64,000 nucleotides of DNA. It comes from CALOFP01 sp942492635 (GTDB lineage: Bacteria; UBP6; UBA1177; CALOFP01). The stretch spans positions 62,001-126,000 of the forward strand of contig CALOFP010000004.1 in assembly GCA_942492635.1 (NCBI GenBank). Reading direction: 5' to 3'. The notes beneath the pieces were generated by a model. That model was not told the origin of the DNA. It ran no database searches and saw only the letters and a list, made by a program, of their open reading frames with translations. Positions 35,327-43,561 of the stretch are shown in pieces (within the stretch, counting starts at the first letter, position 1; the number at the start of each line of letters is the position of its first letter). Position numbers and translations under genes: made by a program.

Positions 35327-36990
35327 TTCACCCTCCGGAATAGTGCGGTAAACATGACTGAATCCTCTTCCGACAAAGCCAGGGGCCTGGCTGTCTTGAA
35401 TTCATTATAAATGGAGTAGAGCATATGCTCGTTCTGCTTTTCATAAAAGAAAAATGCGTAGTCAGCCTTCTTGAGGTCGTTGGTGGCACGAATATCACTG
35501 CGGACAATGCCGCTCTTCTTGAGATATTTGAAGGCGTTCCAGTTCAACCCTTCGTATCCGCCCATGATGTATATCGTGGCATTCTTTTCGGCAACTCTAT
35601 TCAAGGTCGGAACAAGGGGAAGGATATCGTAACCCCAAAAATTTCTCTGCATGTATGCAGATGCAGCGCCCTGGGCACCGCCGATGAGGGAGTTAAAAAA
35701 GGCAGCACCATGCATCGAAAACTTTACGTTGAGTGGAATGAGGGCAAAAAGAGACATAGCAAAAACACCTCCCCTGCAGAGCTCCATTCGCTCAGGTTTA
35801 AATCTTTTGAAAATCGTTCTCATTCCCTCGGAAACAACGTAAACTCCCCCGACAATCAAGAGGGGAAATCCAGTAAAAAAGTGTTTAATCCCACCGAATA
35901 TCGGAACTGACGGAAGCGCTATGAGAATTATGGGAAAGAGTGAGCCCGCAATAAAGTTGGCCCAAACCTGTCCTTCTCTAAAATCCTTAATCTTTTTCAT
36001 CCAGAGAGACGCAAAGAGTGTGATTCCGGCGAAAAAGAGAACCAACTGTGGCAGCGGAGTGGTGAAAAAGGTCATGCCCCAGGGAAAAGAGAATGGGAAC
36101 GGCCCCCTTGCAAGCTCTTCTCCGAAGTAGTAGTTGGTATAGTTAACATGTTTTGCGTGGAAGTTGTAGTACCATACAAACCTGCTGACCGTCTTGTACC
36201 AAAGCCATGGCCAGTTGAGAAAATAGACAGTAAGCGAAACAGATACGAACAGATAGAAGCTCTTTGGAACAGCTTTGAAAACACCCTTAACTCCTTGGAG
36301 ATCCTTTGCAAGATTCCTGTATGAAACAATGTAGTGCAGCATCCACACAAGAAAAAGCAGTATGGGAAGAAAAAACACATTATGCTTCGTCGCCATTCCC
36401 AGGCCGTAGAAAACTGCCGTTGCAAAGGCCCAGACCCAGGAATTTTTGATCAAGGATATGTTGAAAAGGATGAAAGTTCCGAACCAGAAAAAGAGGACCG
36501 GCACATCAAAGCAGGCAAGATGGGAATGAAAAAAGATGTGGGGCATCGTGAAGAGAAGAAAGGGAGAGACTACGGCCGTCGTTCTATTGAAGAACTGTGC
36601 TCCCATGAGGTATGTAAAAAATGCTATGAAAGCTGCAAAAAGCGCCGCAACAATCCTGATTGAATCCCCGAATGAAAGAATCTTCAGCTTCTTGAAGAAG
36701 ATGTAGTGTGAAAAACCGAATAGGTTCTTCATAAGCGTCGGATGCTCGTGGTTGTAGGAGAAGTACTTATGAATAGCATCGGGCTTGAACGGGGCAAGCA
36801 GATCGCCCCTGGAAAAACTCTGTTCCATATAGGAGAACCAGTTGGACGTAATTTCCGCCGCCTTCATGTAGAAGCCTTCATCCCGCACATATCCGATGAG
36901 ATCGGATGTCCGGAAGATGTATAAAAAAACAAAAACACTAATAATCAAAGAAAATAGCCAATCGCTTCTTTTAAATTTATTTATTTGCAT
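35323..36990 (-). CDS. GT39/ArnT-type membrane glycosyltransferase
   Basis: 555 residues from ATG 36990 (GAGG upstream; a TTG at 37002 is possible). About ten or more membrane helices. The first periplasmic loop carries the acidic DE pair after helix 1 (YVRDEGFYMKAAE) and the family-type stretch NHEHPTLMKNLFGFSHYIF, as in dolichyl-phosphate-mannose and lipid-A aminoarabinose transferases. It would transfer a sugar from a polyprenyl-phosphate donor to a protein or lipid on the periplasmic side. It is followed directly by the M23 peptidase gene (ATGA overlap). Acceptor unknown. Confidence 0.85.
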   Translation of the reverse strand: MQINKFKRSDWLFSLIISVFVFLYIFRTSDLIGYVRDEGFYMKAAEITSNWFSYMEQSFSRGDLLAPFKPDAIHKYFSYNHEHPTLMKNLFGFSHYIFFKKLKILSFGDSIRIVAALFAAFIAFFTYLMGAQFFNRTTAVVSPFLLFTMPHIFFHSHLACFDVPVLFFWFGTFILFNISLIKNSWVWAFATAVFYGLGMATKHNVFFLPILLFLVWMLHYIVSYRNLAKDLQGVKGVFKAVPKSFYLFVSVSLTVYFLNWPWLWYKTVSRFVWYYNFHAKHVNYTNYYFGEELARGPFPFSFPWGMTFFTTPLPQLVLFFAGITLFASLWMKKIKDFREGQVWANFIAGSLFPIILIALPSVPIFGGIKHFFTGFPLLIVGGVYVVSEGMRTIFKRFKPERMELCRGGVFAMSLFALIPLNVKFSMHGAAFFNSLIGGAQGAASAYMQRNFWGYDILPLVPTLNRVAEKNATIYIMGGYEGLNWNAFKYLKKSGIVRSDIRATNDLKKADYAFFFYEKQNEHMLYSIYNEFKTARPLALSEEDSVMFTALFRRVK

Positions 36991-37109
36991 TATCAACCTC
37001 AAAAATTCGCTTCCACCCTACCGGAAACTGTTTTTTATGTCAAAATTTTTTAGTAAAAGCAGGCATCGGGATGTTATTCTCTACCATTTGAATCGGCCTT
37101 GACAGAGAA

Positions 37110-38018
37110 CTAGTTGCCGGAAAGGTAACCGTTGAAAACGAAGTGACGTGCTCCGTCGTTTCGAACGTAAAAAGAAAGTTGTATGTACTTTGTTCCTGAA
37201 GGAACTGAAATTCTATTCCTATAATATTTATTGGTATTTTCATTAACATAAGAGAGCATCTCATTCCCGTCCGCTGATACCCTGACTTTCACCGGATCGC
37301 CCTTGGCATGGTAGGCCCTCTCGAGAAAGGCGGTTCCGAGAACAAGGGTCGAAGTCTTTTCAGGGACGGCGAAACGCACATTCAGAGTCTTCCGGCTCCT
37401 GGGGTGAGCCCACACGGCATTCTGCCGGCGACCGCCCATGAGAGCCCCCCTCTGCCCTACATAGTTCCAGCTGTGGGAACTGCACATCCACCGATCGCCC
37501 TTGAGAACGCAGTCACTTCTTTGGCCTTTCGAATCCTCCAGGTAAACAGATTCAGCCTTGGAGATATCCTTGAAAAAATCCACAAGCCTCAAATCAACTC
37601 CCGTTTCCGGTATAGCCTTTACGACGATTGATTCGCCGGCCGGAAAACTCTTCTGCTCCTTCAGCCTGTGAAAGGAACGGATGGAATCCCAATCCTCCCG
37701 ATTATCCAGAATAAAAAGAAAACTGTTTTCGGGATTCGTAAGAAGATCTCCCAGTTCTCCCGGTCCGTATGAGTTTAAAGTGTAGCTGATATCTGTTATT
37801 CCGTCTCGAATAAAACGGGTAAATCCCACATCCCACTCCGGAGAAGGAAAAATGAGGTCTCCCTCTCTGTAATTCTCATTAATTACCGCCGCTATCCTTC
37901 TCTCATCCTCTTCCGAAAATCCTCTGCTGTCTGAAAAGAACGTCCAGAAGATGAAAGTTGCAGGAATAGAGAGAAGAAATAGGGAGGAAAAAAAAGCGGA
38001 AACTTTTTTTGAAATCAT
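37110..38018 (-). CDS. Membrane-anchored periplasmic protein, likely partner of the GT39 enzyme
   Basis: 302 residues. An N-terminal membrane helix (about 7-28) is followed by a periplasmic region beginning ENYREGDLIFPSPEWDVGF, a pattern like the soluble tails of GT39 proteins. A beta-sandwich-like end is rich in Tyr, Arg and Gly (NKYYRNRISVPSGTKYIQLSFYVRNDG). I do not recognise a named family. It lies 119 bases upstream of the GT39 gene on the same strand and may supply a periplasmic domain in trans. Start: AGGA eight bases before the ATG. Confidence 0.6.
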   Translation of the reverse strand: MISKKVSAFFSSLFLLSIPATFIFWTFFSDSRGFSEEDERRIAAVINENYREGDLIFPSPEWDVGFTRFIRDGITDISYTLNSYGPGELGDLLTNPENSFLFILDNREDWDSIRSFHRLKEQKSFPAGESIVVKAIPETGVDLRLVDFFKDISKAESVYLEDSKGQRSDCVLKGDRWMCSSHSWNYVGQRGALMGGRRQNAVWAHPRSRKTLNVRFAVPEKTSTLVLGTAFLERAYHAKGDPVKVRVSADGNEMLSYVNENTNKYYRNRISVPSGTKYIQLSFYVRNDGARHFVFNGYLSGN

Positions 38019-38123
38019 AGAAAAGTCCTATCTGAAAATTTTATCGGGTATAAAAACTATCCGACATACGAAGTTTTTTCTTAATCCGGCATCGGAAGGA
38101 TGCTCCCATGAGACACAGCAAAA

Positions 38124-38176
38124 CATTCCGGAGTTATCGATAGCGGCAGATTTTCTGTACAGATTTCTCCGGAATG
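38124..38176. repeat. Nested inverted repeats between nadC and the downstream gene
   Basis: A perfect 10-base inverted repeat, CATTCCGGAG (38124-38133) and CTCCGGAATG (38167-38176), encloses two further palindromes, TATCGATA (38135-38142) and TCTGTACAGA (38154-38163). It lies just after the nadC stop. There is no T run, so it is not a standard terminator; it could be a structured 3' end or a protein-binding site. Confidence 0.5.
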
Positions 38177-38186
38177 GGTTCATAGA

Positions 38187-39029
38187 TTAAATTTCAATTG
38201 TAAGATTGATGTCCTTTGCTACCGCAGAGTGGGTCAGGGCTCCGACGGAAATGTAGTCGACTTTGAGATTTGCAAGGTCCGGAATTCTTTCCAGAGTGAT
38301 TCCTCCGGAAACCTCGACAATCGCCTTTCCGCCGATCACTTCCACTGCTTCGGCAACAGCCTCGTTATTCATGTTATCGAGCATGATCACGTCTGCACCT
38401 GCTTCGAGAGCTTCCTTAACCTCGGAGATGTTTGTTGTTTCAACCTCAACTCTAACGAGATGGTGGGCAACCTTGCGGACTGCTTCAACAGCCTTGCCGA
38501 TTGATCCGGCTGCCTTTATGTGGTTGTCCTTAATCATAACTCCATCATCAAGACCGAACCTGTGATTCTTTCCGCCGCCACATCTTACGGCATACTTCTC
38601 AAGAAGTCTCCAGCCGGGAGTGGTTTTTCTCGTATCCACAACCTTTGTAGCTGAATCGACCGGAACCTCCTTCACGTACTCCCTGGTCTTCGTTGCGATT
38701 CCTGAAAGTCGCTGAAGGAAATTGAGGGCAGCCCTCTCACCTTTGAGAATCGAGTTAACTCGTCCTTCTACAACGGCGATAATGTCCGTCTCAATTACCG
38801 CCTCCCCGTCATGACGCTTGAAGCTGAACTTGATCTCCGGGTCGATCTTTTTGTAAAGGTACTCGGCAAGATCAATACCGCAGACAACCAGTGACTCCTT
38901 GGCCATGATAATTGCGGATCCCTTTTCATGAAGGGAAACTGTAGAATCTGTCGTCAGGTCTCCCCTTCCGAAATCCTCAGCTATGGTGAGGTCGAGAAGG
39001 GCTTCGTTTACGTATGGAGGGCGTATCAT
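38187..39029 (-). CDS. nadC: Nicotinate-nucleotide pyrophosphorylase (carboxylating)
   Basis: 280 residues, normal length. It shows the quinolinate phosphoribosyltransferase motifs: AEDFGRGDLTTD near the start, VDTRKTTPGWRLLEKYAVRCGGGKNHRFGL (substrate-binding Arg, Lys and His residues), MIKDNH, then VEVETTN and VEVSGGI. It makes nicotinate mononucleotide from quinolinate and PRPP in NAD synthesis. It overlaps valS by 4 bases, an unusual pairing. nadA and nadB are not in the window. Confidence 0.95.
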   Translation of the reverse strand: MIRPPYVNEALLDLTIAEDFGRGDLTTDSTVSLHEKGSAIIMAKESLVVCGIDLAEYLYKKIDPEIKFSFKRHDGEAVIETDIIAVVEGRVNSILKGERAALNFLQRLSGIATKTREYVKEVPVDSATKVVDTRKTTPGWRLLEKYAVRCGGGKNHRFGLDDGVMIKDNHIKAAGSIGKAVEAVRKVAHHLVRVEVETTNISEVKEALEAGADVIMLDNMNNEAVAEAVEVIGGKAIVEVSGGITLERIPDLANLKVDYISVGALTHSAVAKDINLTIEI

Positions 39030-41689
39030 TTGTTAATCTCTCCTAACCTGTTATTCAAATAATCGATCTTTTCCTTCATCTCAGCGTATTTCTTCTTCTC
39101 TTTCTCTACAACATCGGGCTTCGCACGACCGAGGAAGTTCTCGTTGCCGAGCTTCTTTTCGGTGAGCTGGAAATCCTTCATCAGCTTGGCAAGTTCCTTT
39201 TCGATTCTCTTGATCTCCTCGGAGAAATCGACAAGTCCCTCAAGATCGATAAAAACCTTACCGCTCTGGAGAATTGCAGAAGCTGTTTTTTCGCCCGGAG
39301 TGTAGGCCTCAGTATATTTTATGCCCGCCACACGTGCAAGCTTTCTCAGGTATATTTCCCTTTCTCGCATGAGCTTTTCAACCACCTTGTCATCAAGATC
39401 GAGAACGATATCGATTTCGGTTGAAGGCTTGATGTTGTTCTCCGAACGGATGTTCCTGATCGCCTTGATGCACTCGACGATACTCTCCATGGTTCTTGAG
39501 TCGTCCTCAAAAACCGGAAGCTCTTCCTCTTCAGGCATCCGGGAAATCATGATGGAGTCCTTTCTCTCAGCAGATTTGAAAGGAAGACTCTGCCACAACT
39601 CCTCGGTTGCGAAAGGCATGAAGGGGTGAAGAAGCTTGAGGCTTGCGTCGAGAACCTTCATGAGGGTCTTTTTAGCGACAAGCTTTTCAGCTTCGTCATC
39701 ACCGTAGAGCACGGGTTTGATGAGCTCTATGTACCAGTCGCAGAACTCATGCCAGAAGAAGTGATAGATCGCACCGGACGCCTCATGGAGCTTCATCTCC
39801 TCAAGAGCCTCCTTCACGTTCTTCGTGGCCTGGTTGAGCCTTGTCAGAATCCAGCGGTCTGCGGGGCTGAAATCGTCTTCCACATATGCAGACGGATCGA
39901 ACTGAAGAACTTCCCCCTCTTCGAACTGAAGGAGACAGAATCTCACAGCGTTATAAATCTTGTTTATGAATCCGCGACAGTTCTCTATCGAATCGATGGA
40001 GAGCTTCATGTGTCTCTGAGTGACGGGCATGGTCGCAAAGTTGAAGCGAAGTGCGTCCGCTCCGTACTTCTCTGTCATATCCAGAGGATCGATTCCGTTG
40101 CCCTTGGTCTTTGACATCTTCTGACCCTTCTCGTCGGTGATGAGACCGTGGAAGAACACCTTCTCGAAGGGAATATCCTCCATGAACTTGAGTCCCATCA
40201 TTATCATTCTGGCGACCCAGAAGAATATGATGTCCGGAGCTGTCTCCATAAGTGAAGTCGGATAGTATTTCTTGAGATCACTTGTCTTTTCAGGCCATCC
40301 GAGAGTCGAGAAAGGCCACAGTGCCGAGCTGAACCATGTGTCCAGAACATCAGGATCCTGGCGAAGCTTCTTGCTTTCACACTTCGTACAGCAGGCCGGT
40401 TCCTCGGTGGCCACAATCGTCTCGCCGCACTCCTCGCAGTAGTATGCCGGGATTCTGTGTCCCCACCAGAGCTGTCTCGAAATGCACCAATCCCTGATGT
40501 TGTACATCCACTCGTAGTATGTTTTTTCCCAGTGTTTGGGTGTGAACTTGATTTTTCCTGTCTCAACCGCCTCTATGGCAGGTTTGGCAAGAGGCTCTAT
40601 CTTTACGAACCACTGACGTGAAAGAATGGGCTCTACTACAGTCTTGCAGCGATCGCAGTGACCGACGCTGTGTCCATACTTTTCAATTTTGATGAGAAGA
40701 CCGAGGCTTTCCAGCTTCTCTACAATCTTCTTCCTCGCCTCCTTAACATCAAGACCCTCGTACTCTCCGCCGTTTGCGTTTATGCAACCCTGTTCGTCGA
40801 TAACGTTGATCTCCTCCAGGTTGTGTCTCTTTCCCGTTGCGAAATCGTTGAAATCGTGGGCAGGAGTGACCTTTACGGCACCGGTACCGAACTCCATATC
40901 GACAAGCTCCGCATCTCCTATGATCGGAATTTCCCTGTTCATGATGGGAAGCATTATCTTCTTTCCGATGAGATGTTTGAGTCTCTCATCCTCGGGATGA
41001 ACGGCAACAGCAGTATCGCCGAGCATTGTTTCCGGTCGTGTGGTTGCGATTTCCAGGAACGTATCCTCTCCAACGACCGGATATTTGATGTGCCAGAGAC
41101 TTCCTTCCTTATCCTGGTAGTCGACCTCGAGATCACTTATCGCCGTACGGCAACGAGGACACCAGTTGATTATGTAGTTATCCTTGTATATGAGACCTTC
41201 TTTGTAGAGCCTTACGAAAACCTCTTTAACGGCCTTGGAAAGACCTTCGTCCATCGTGAAGCGCTCCCTGGACCAATCGAGGGAAGAACCCATGCTTCTG
41301 AGCTGTCCGGTAATTCCGTTTCCGTGCTTTTCCTTCCACTCCCACACCTTCTCGAGGAACTTTTCACGTCCCAGGTCGTGACGGCTCACACCGTCCTTCA
41401 TGAGGCTTCTTTCAACAACCATCTGTGTGGCGATTCCGGCGTGATCCGTTCCTGGAAGCCAGAGAACATCGTGCCCTGTCATTCTCTTGAAACGGGCCAT
41501 AATATCCTGAATTGTAACGGTAAGAGCATGTCCCATGTGGAGAACGCCCGTTACGTTCGGCGGGGGAATCACAATAGAGTAGCGAGGCTTTCCCGAATCG
41601 GGATCAGCCTTGAAATAGCCGCTCTTTTCCCATTTTTCATACCATTTCGATTCAAGACCTTTATGATCATATGTCTTTTTTATTTCCAT
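39026..41689 (-). CDS. valS: Valine--tRNA ligase
   Basis: 887 residues. The class I signatures are PPPNVTGVLHMGHAL (HIGH-type, near 40) and KMSKTKGNG (KMSKS). The editing domain (about 190-330), the catalytic insert with a CEECGETIV...CCTKC zinc-like ribbon, the anticodon-binding domain and the C-terminal coiled-coil arm (about 815-887) are all present. It charges tRNA-Val in the cytosol. The 205-base gap upstream shows no T-box-like structure that I can recognise. Confidence 0.96.
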   Translation of the reverse strand: MEIKKTYDHKGLESKWYEKWEKSGYFKADPDSGKPRYSIVIPPPNVTGVLHMGHALTVTIQDIMARFKRMTGHDVLWLPGTDHAGIATQMVVERSLMKDGVSRHDLGREKFLEKVWEWKEKHGNGITGQLRSMGSSLDWSRERFTMDEGLSKAVKEVFVRLYKEGLIYKDNYIINWCPRCRTAISDLEVDYQDKEGSLWHIKYPVVGEDTFLEIATTRPETMLGDTAVAVHPEDERLKHLIGKKIMLPIMNREIPIIGDAELVDMEFGTGAVKVTPAHDFNDFATGKRHNLEEINVIDEQGCINANGGEYEGLDVKEARKKIVEKLESLGLLIKIEKYGHSVGHCDRCKTVVEPILSRQWFVKIEPLAKPAIEAVETGKIKFTPKHWEKTYYEWMYNIRDWCISRQLWWGHRIPAYYCEECGETIVATEEPACCTKCESKKLRQDPDVLDTWFSSALWPFSTLGWPEKTSDLKKYYPTSLMETAPDIIFFWVARMIMMGLKFMEDIPFEKVFFHGLITDEKGQKMSKTKGNGIDPLDMTEKYGADALRFNFATMPVTQRHMKLSIDSIENCRGFINKIYNAVRFCLLQFEEGEVLQFDPSAYVEDDFSPADRWILTRLNQATKNVKEALEEMKLHEASGAIYHFFWHEFCDWYIELIKPVLYGDDEAEKLVAKKTLMKVLDASLKLLHPFMPFATEELWQSLPFKSAERKDSIMISRMPEEEELPVFEDDSRTMESIVECIKAIRNIRSENNIKPSTEIDIVLDLDDKVVEKLMREREIYLRKLARVAGIKYTEAYTPGEKTASAILQSGKVFIDLEGLVDFSEEIKRIEKELAKLMKDFQLTEKKLGNENFLGRAKPDVVEKEKKKYAEMKEKIDYLNNRLGEINK

Positions 41690-41895
41690 AATCTATCCCC
41701 CTTAAAAAGATAAAATCTCATTAAATTTACACTTGTACATTAAAAAGTAAAGAATTTTTAACGCCTGCGGATCCCCGGAAAGGCCTATGCATCGGAAGTC
41801 ATCTCCTGTGGAAAAGAGAGGATCGCAGATCGAGTGGAGAACTCCACGTTCTCTTCAAAAATGAAACATCCTCGAAAAAATGGATTTAACAGAAT

Positions 41896-42288
41896 TCAAA
41901 CCTTTTTGTTGATGGATCCGTAACGCTTCTGCTTCTGCTGGTAGGATTTCGCAGCACTTTGCCCTCCCTTCAGCTTCACCATATCTGTTTTTATCCTCTT
42001 CATCGCCTCCAGAGTAAGTTCCCTGTTGAGTTTCTCCTCCTCCAGAAGTCGTTCAAGAAGGTCGTTGTTCCTCTTCTCCTCATCGGAAATCTCGACACCG
42101 GAACCTTCTTCCAGCTGCTCCTTGAGTCTTACGCACATTGAGAGGATAAAATCCTTCCTGCTCAGAAGAGTGGAAATATGCTCCGTATCGGGAGAATCTC
42201 CCCTCATCTCCGCCTCGATCTTCCGATTCAGCGAAGAGAGCTCCTCGTAATATCCGTTCAGAGTTCTTAAAGTTTCCTCGCGTGACAT
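41896..42288 (-). CDS. Small helical protein, FlgN/FliT-like
   Basis: 130 residues, almost entirely helical with heptad-like Leu/Glu spacing (about 1-105), ending GGQSAAKSYQQKQKRYGSINKK. The layout of a long helical hairpin followed by 'S...SYQ' resembles flagellar export chaperones of the FlgN/FliT type, but no motif proves it and no flagellar genes are in the window. It is the third gene of a zinc-ribbon/PilZ operon and overlaps the PilZ gene stop by one base (TGATG). Confidence 0.5.
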   Translation of the reverse strand: MSREETLRTLNGYYEELSSLNRKIEAEMRGDSPDTEHISTLLSRKDFILSMCVRLKEQLEEGSGVEISDEEKRNNDLLERLLEEEKLNRELTLEAMKRIKTDMVKLKGGQSAAKSYQQKQKRYGSINKKV

Positions 42289-43028
42289 CAGCGATTCCTC
42301 CGTCTCTGTATCTCCTCCATCTGACGCTGAAAAACGTAACGGGCGATCCGTTCGCGTTCCCGCCTGCCCATGGATGTAAATTCTCCGCAGATTCTCCTTC
42401 GCCTCTTCTTCCCATCGACGATGTTGCGCACTGTGAGCCCAACCTGGATAACGGCACCGTCGTTCAGATGGAGCAGCATGGGAATCTTTTCACCTGCAAC
42501 AAACTCCGCATCCCCCTCCATAAAGAACGAAACTCCGCCCTCACTGATGTCGTGAATGGGAAGCTTTACTGTTCTTCCACCATTTTCGAAGGAGAGGTGT
42601 ACCATGGCGCTTAGAGTCGTCTCTATCCTGTAGTACATTCGCCGCTGCATTCTGTGAATTGCCGTTGGAAATGAGGCGACACAGGTTTTGTGGGCAGCCT
42701 GCCTTCCTACGATTTTAGAAACAAAAGCACAGGCGACATTCTCAACCTTGTAGGAAACAAGGAAGATCGACGCCTTCAGAAAGCTCTTTTCCAACGATGC
42801 AGGAACGACCGAATCTATGATCAGGTATAGAGAATCCCCCTTTTTTATGATCTTCAAAATCATCGAACTGGCTGAAAAAAGCTTGCTTCCGGAGATAAAG
42901 TGAAGAGCAATGCGACCCCGCTCCTCTATCGAGCTCGCAATATTCCCCTTCCTTTCATTGATGTCGGTTAAAAGCTGAACCTCCTTCGGAGGGTTTTTAC
43001 CCCTCAGGAGATAGAGGAATTCTTTCAT
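42288..43028 (-). CDS. PilZ-domain protein (c-di-GMP receptor, YcgR-like layout)
   Basis: 246 residues. The N-terminal half (about 1-120) is a beta-rich flagellar-brake-like domain. The C-terminal PilZ domain starts at MQRRMYYRIETTLSAMV, giving the R-x3-R-like c-di-GMP contacts, followed by the D-x-S-x2-G motif as HDISEGGVSF. It probably binds cyclic-di-GMP and affects motility or surface behaviour. It overlaps the upstream zinc-ribbon gene by 4 bases and the downstream FlgN/FliT-like gene by one base, so the three are co-translated. Confidence 0.85.
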   Translation of the reverse strand: MKEFLYLLRGKNPPKEVQLLTDINERKGNIASSIEERGRIALHFISGSKLFSASSMILKIIKKGDSLYLIIDSVVPASLEKSFLKASIFLVSYKVENVACAFVSKIVGRQAAHKTCVASFPTAIHRMQRRMYYRIETTLSAMVHLSFENGGRTVKLPIHDISEGGVSFFMEGDAEFVAGEKIPMLLHLNDGAVIQVGLTVRNIVDGKKRRRRICGEFTSMGRRERERIARYVFQRQMEEIQRRRNR

Positions 43029-43384
43029 TTAGCAATGACTATATTGCCCTTCCGTTGACTTTTTCTTTTTTGCTTCATGAGATCGTCGTAACAGTCCAGG
43101 CAGAAGAGTTCACCTCCCAGAATTTTGGGCTGATACCCCACCTTGAGTTGCTTGTCACACCCTTCGCAGACAAATTCGTACATGTTCTTGCCCCTTTTGG
43201 AGTTAAACGACTTCTTCACCCTGCCTCTTTTCCTGTCGAGATTGAACTGCTTCAGACAATCGTCACAGTAGTACTTTCTGCTTCCATCCGGAAGAAATGA
43301 GAGATACGTCTCCTTTTTGCACCTTTCACACTCAACCTTAAATCCTACCGCAGCCTTTCTCTCTCTCGTTTTCTTCTCGTTCAT
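43025..43384 (-). CDS. Double zinc-ribbon protein, unknown
   Basis: 119 residues, highly basic. It has two four-Cys ribbons: CERCKKETYLSF with YYCDDCLKQF (about 19-45), and CEGCDKQLKVGY with LFCLDCYDDL (about 73-101). The two halves look like a duplication joined by a basic linker (RKRGRVKKSFNSKRGK). Such ribbons may bind nucleic acid or act as protein adaptors; no function is assigned. It is the first gene of the PilZ operon, with a promoter just upstream. Confidence 0.7.
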   Translation of the reverse strand: MNEKKTRERKAAVGFKVECERCKKETYLSFLPDGSRKYYCDDCLKQFNLDRKRGRVKKSFNSKRGKNMYEFVCEGCDKQLKVGYQPKILGGELFCLDCYDDLMKQKRKSQRKGNIVIAK

Positions 43385-43420
43385 TACCTACAGTCCTTTA
43401 AAAAAGTTAACTGACTTATA

Positions 43421-43448
43421 ATAATACCCGAAATTCAGGCCAGTGCAA
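43421..43448 (-). promoter_or_regulatory. Sigma70-like promoter of the zinc-ribbon/PilZ operon
   Basis: On the minus strand TTGCAC (43448-43443) and TATTAT (43426-43421) are 16 bases apart. The gene starts at 43384. The other half of this 177-base divergent gap (43450-43561) is AT-rich and must contain the proS promoter, which I could not define with confidence. Confidence 0.45.
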
Positions 43449-43561
43449 AATTTTCTCTTCAACCCTTTATTTTCTTAAGGTTATAGTATAAAAATTGAAT
43501 TTTCATCTTTTATCCGTATCATAAATTCGTTTTACTTTCTTTGTGTATAAAAGAGGAAATT

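Noticed and set aside
40658..41713. Long open frame (351 codons) on the plus strand inside valS
   Set aside because: Antisense to valS through its HIGH motif and editing domain, without a ribosome site or any recognised motif.
41690..41895. T-box or amino-acid-responsive leader of valS
   Set aside because: No T-box core sequence, specifier loop or terminator/antiterminator pair could be recognised.
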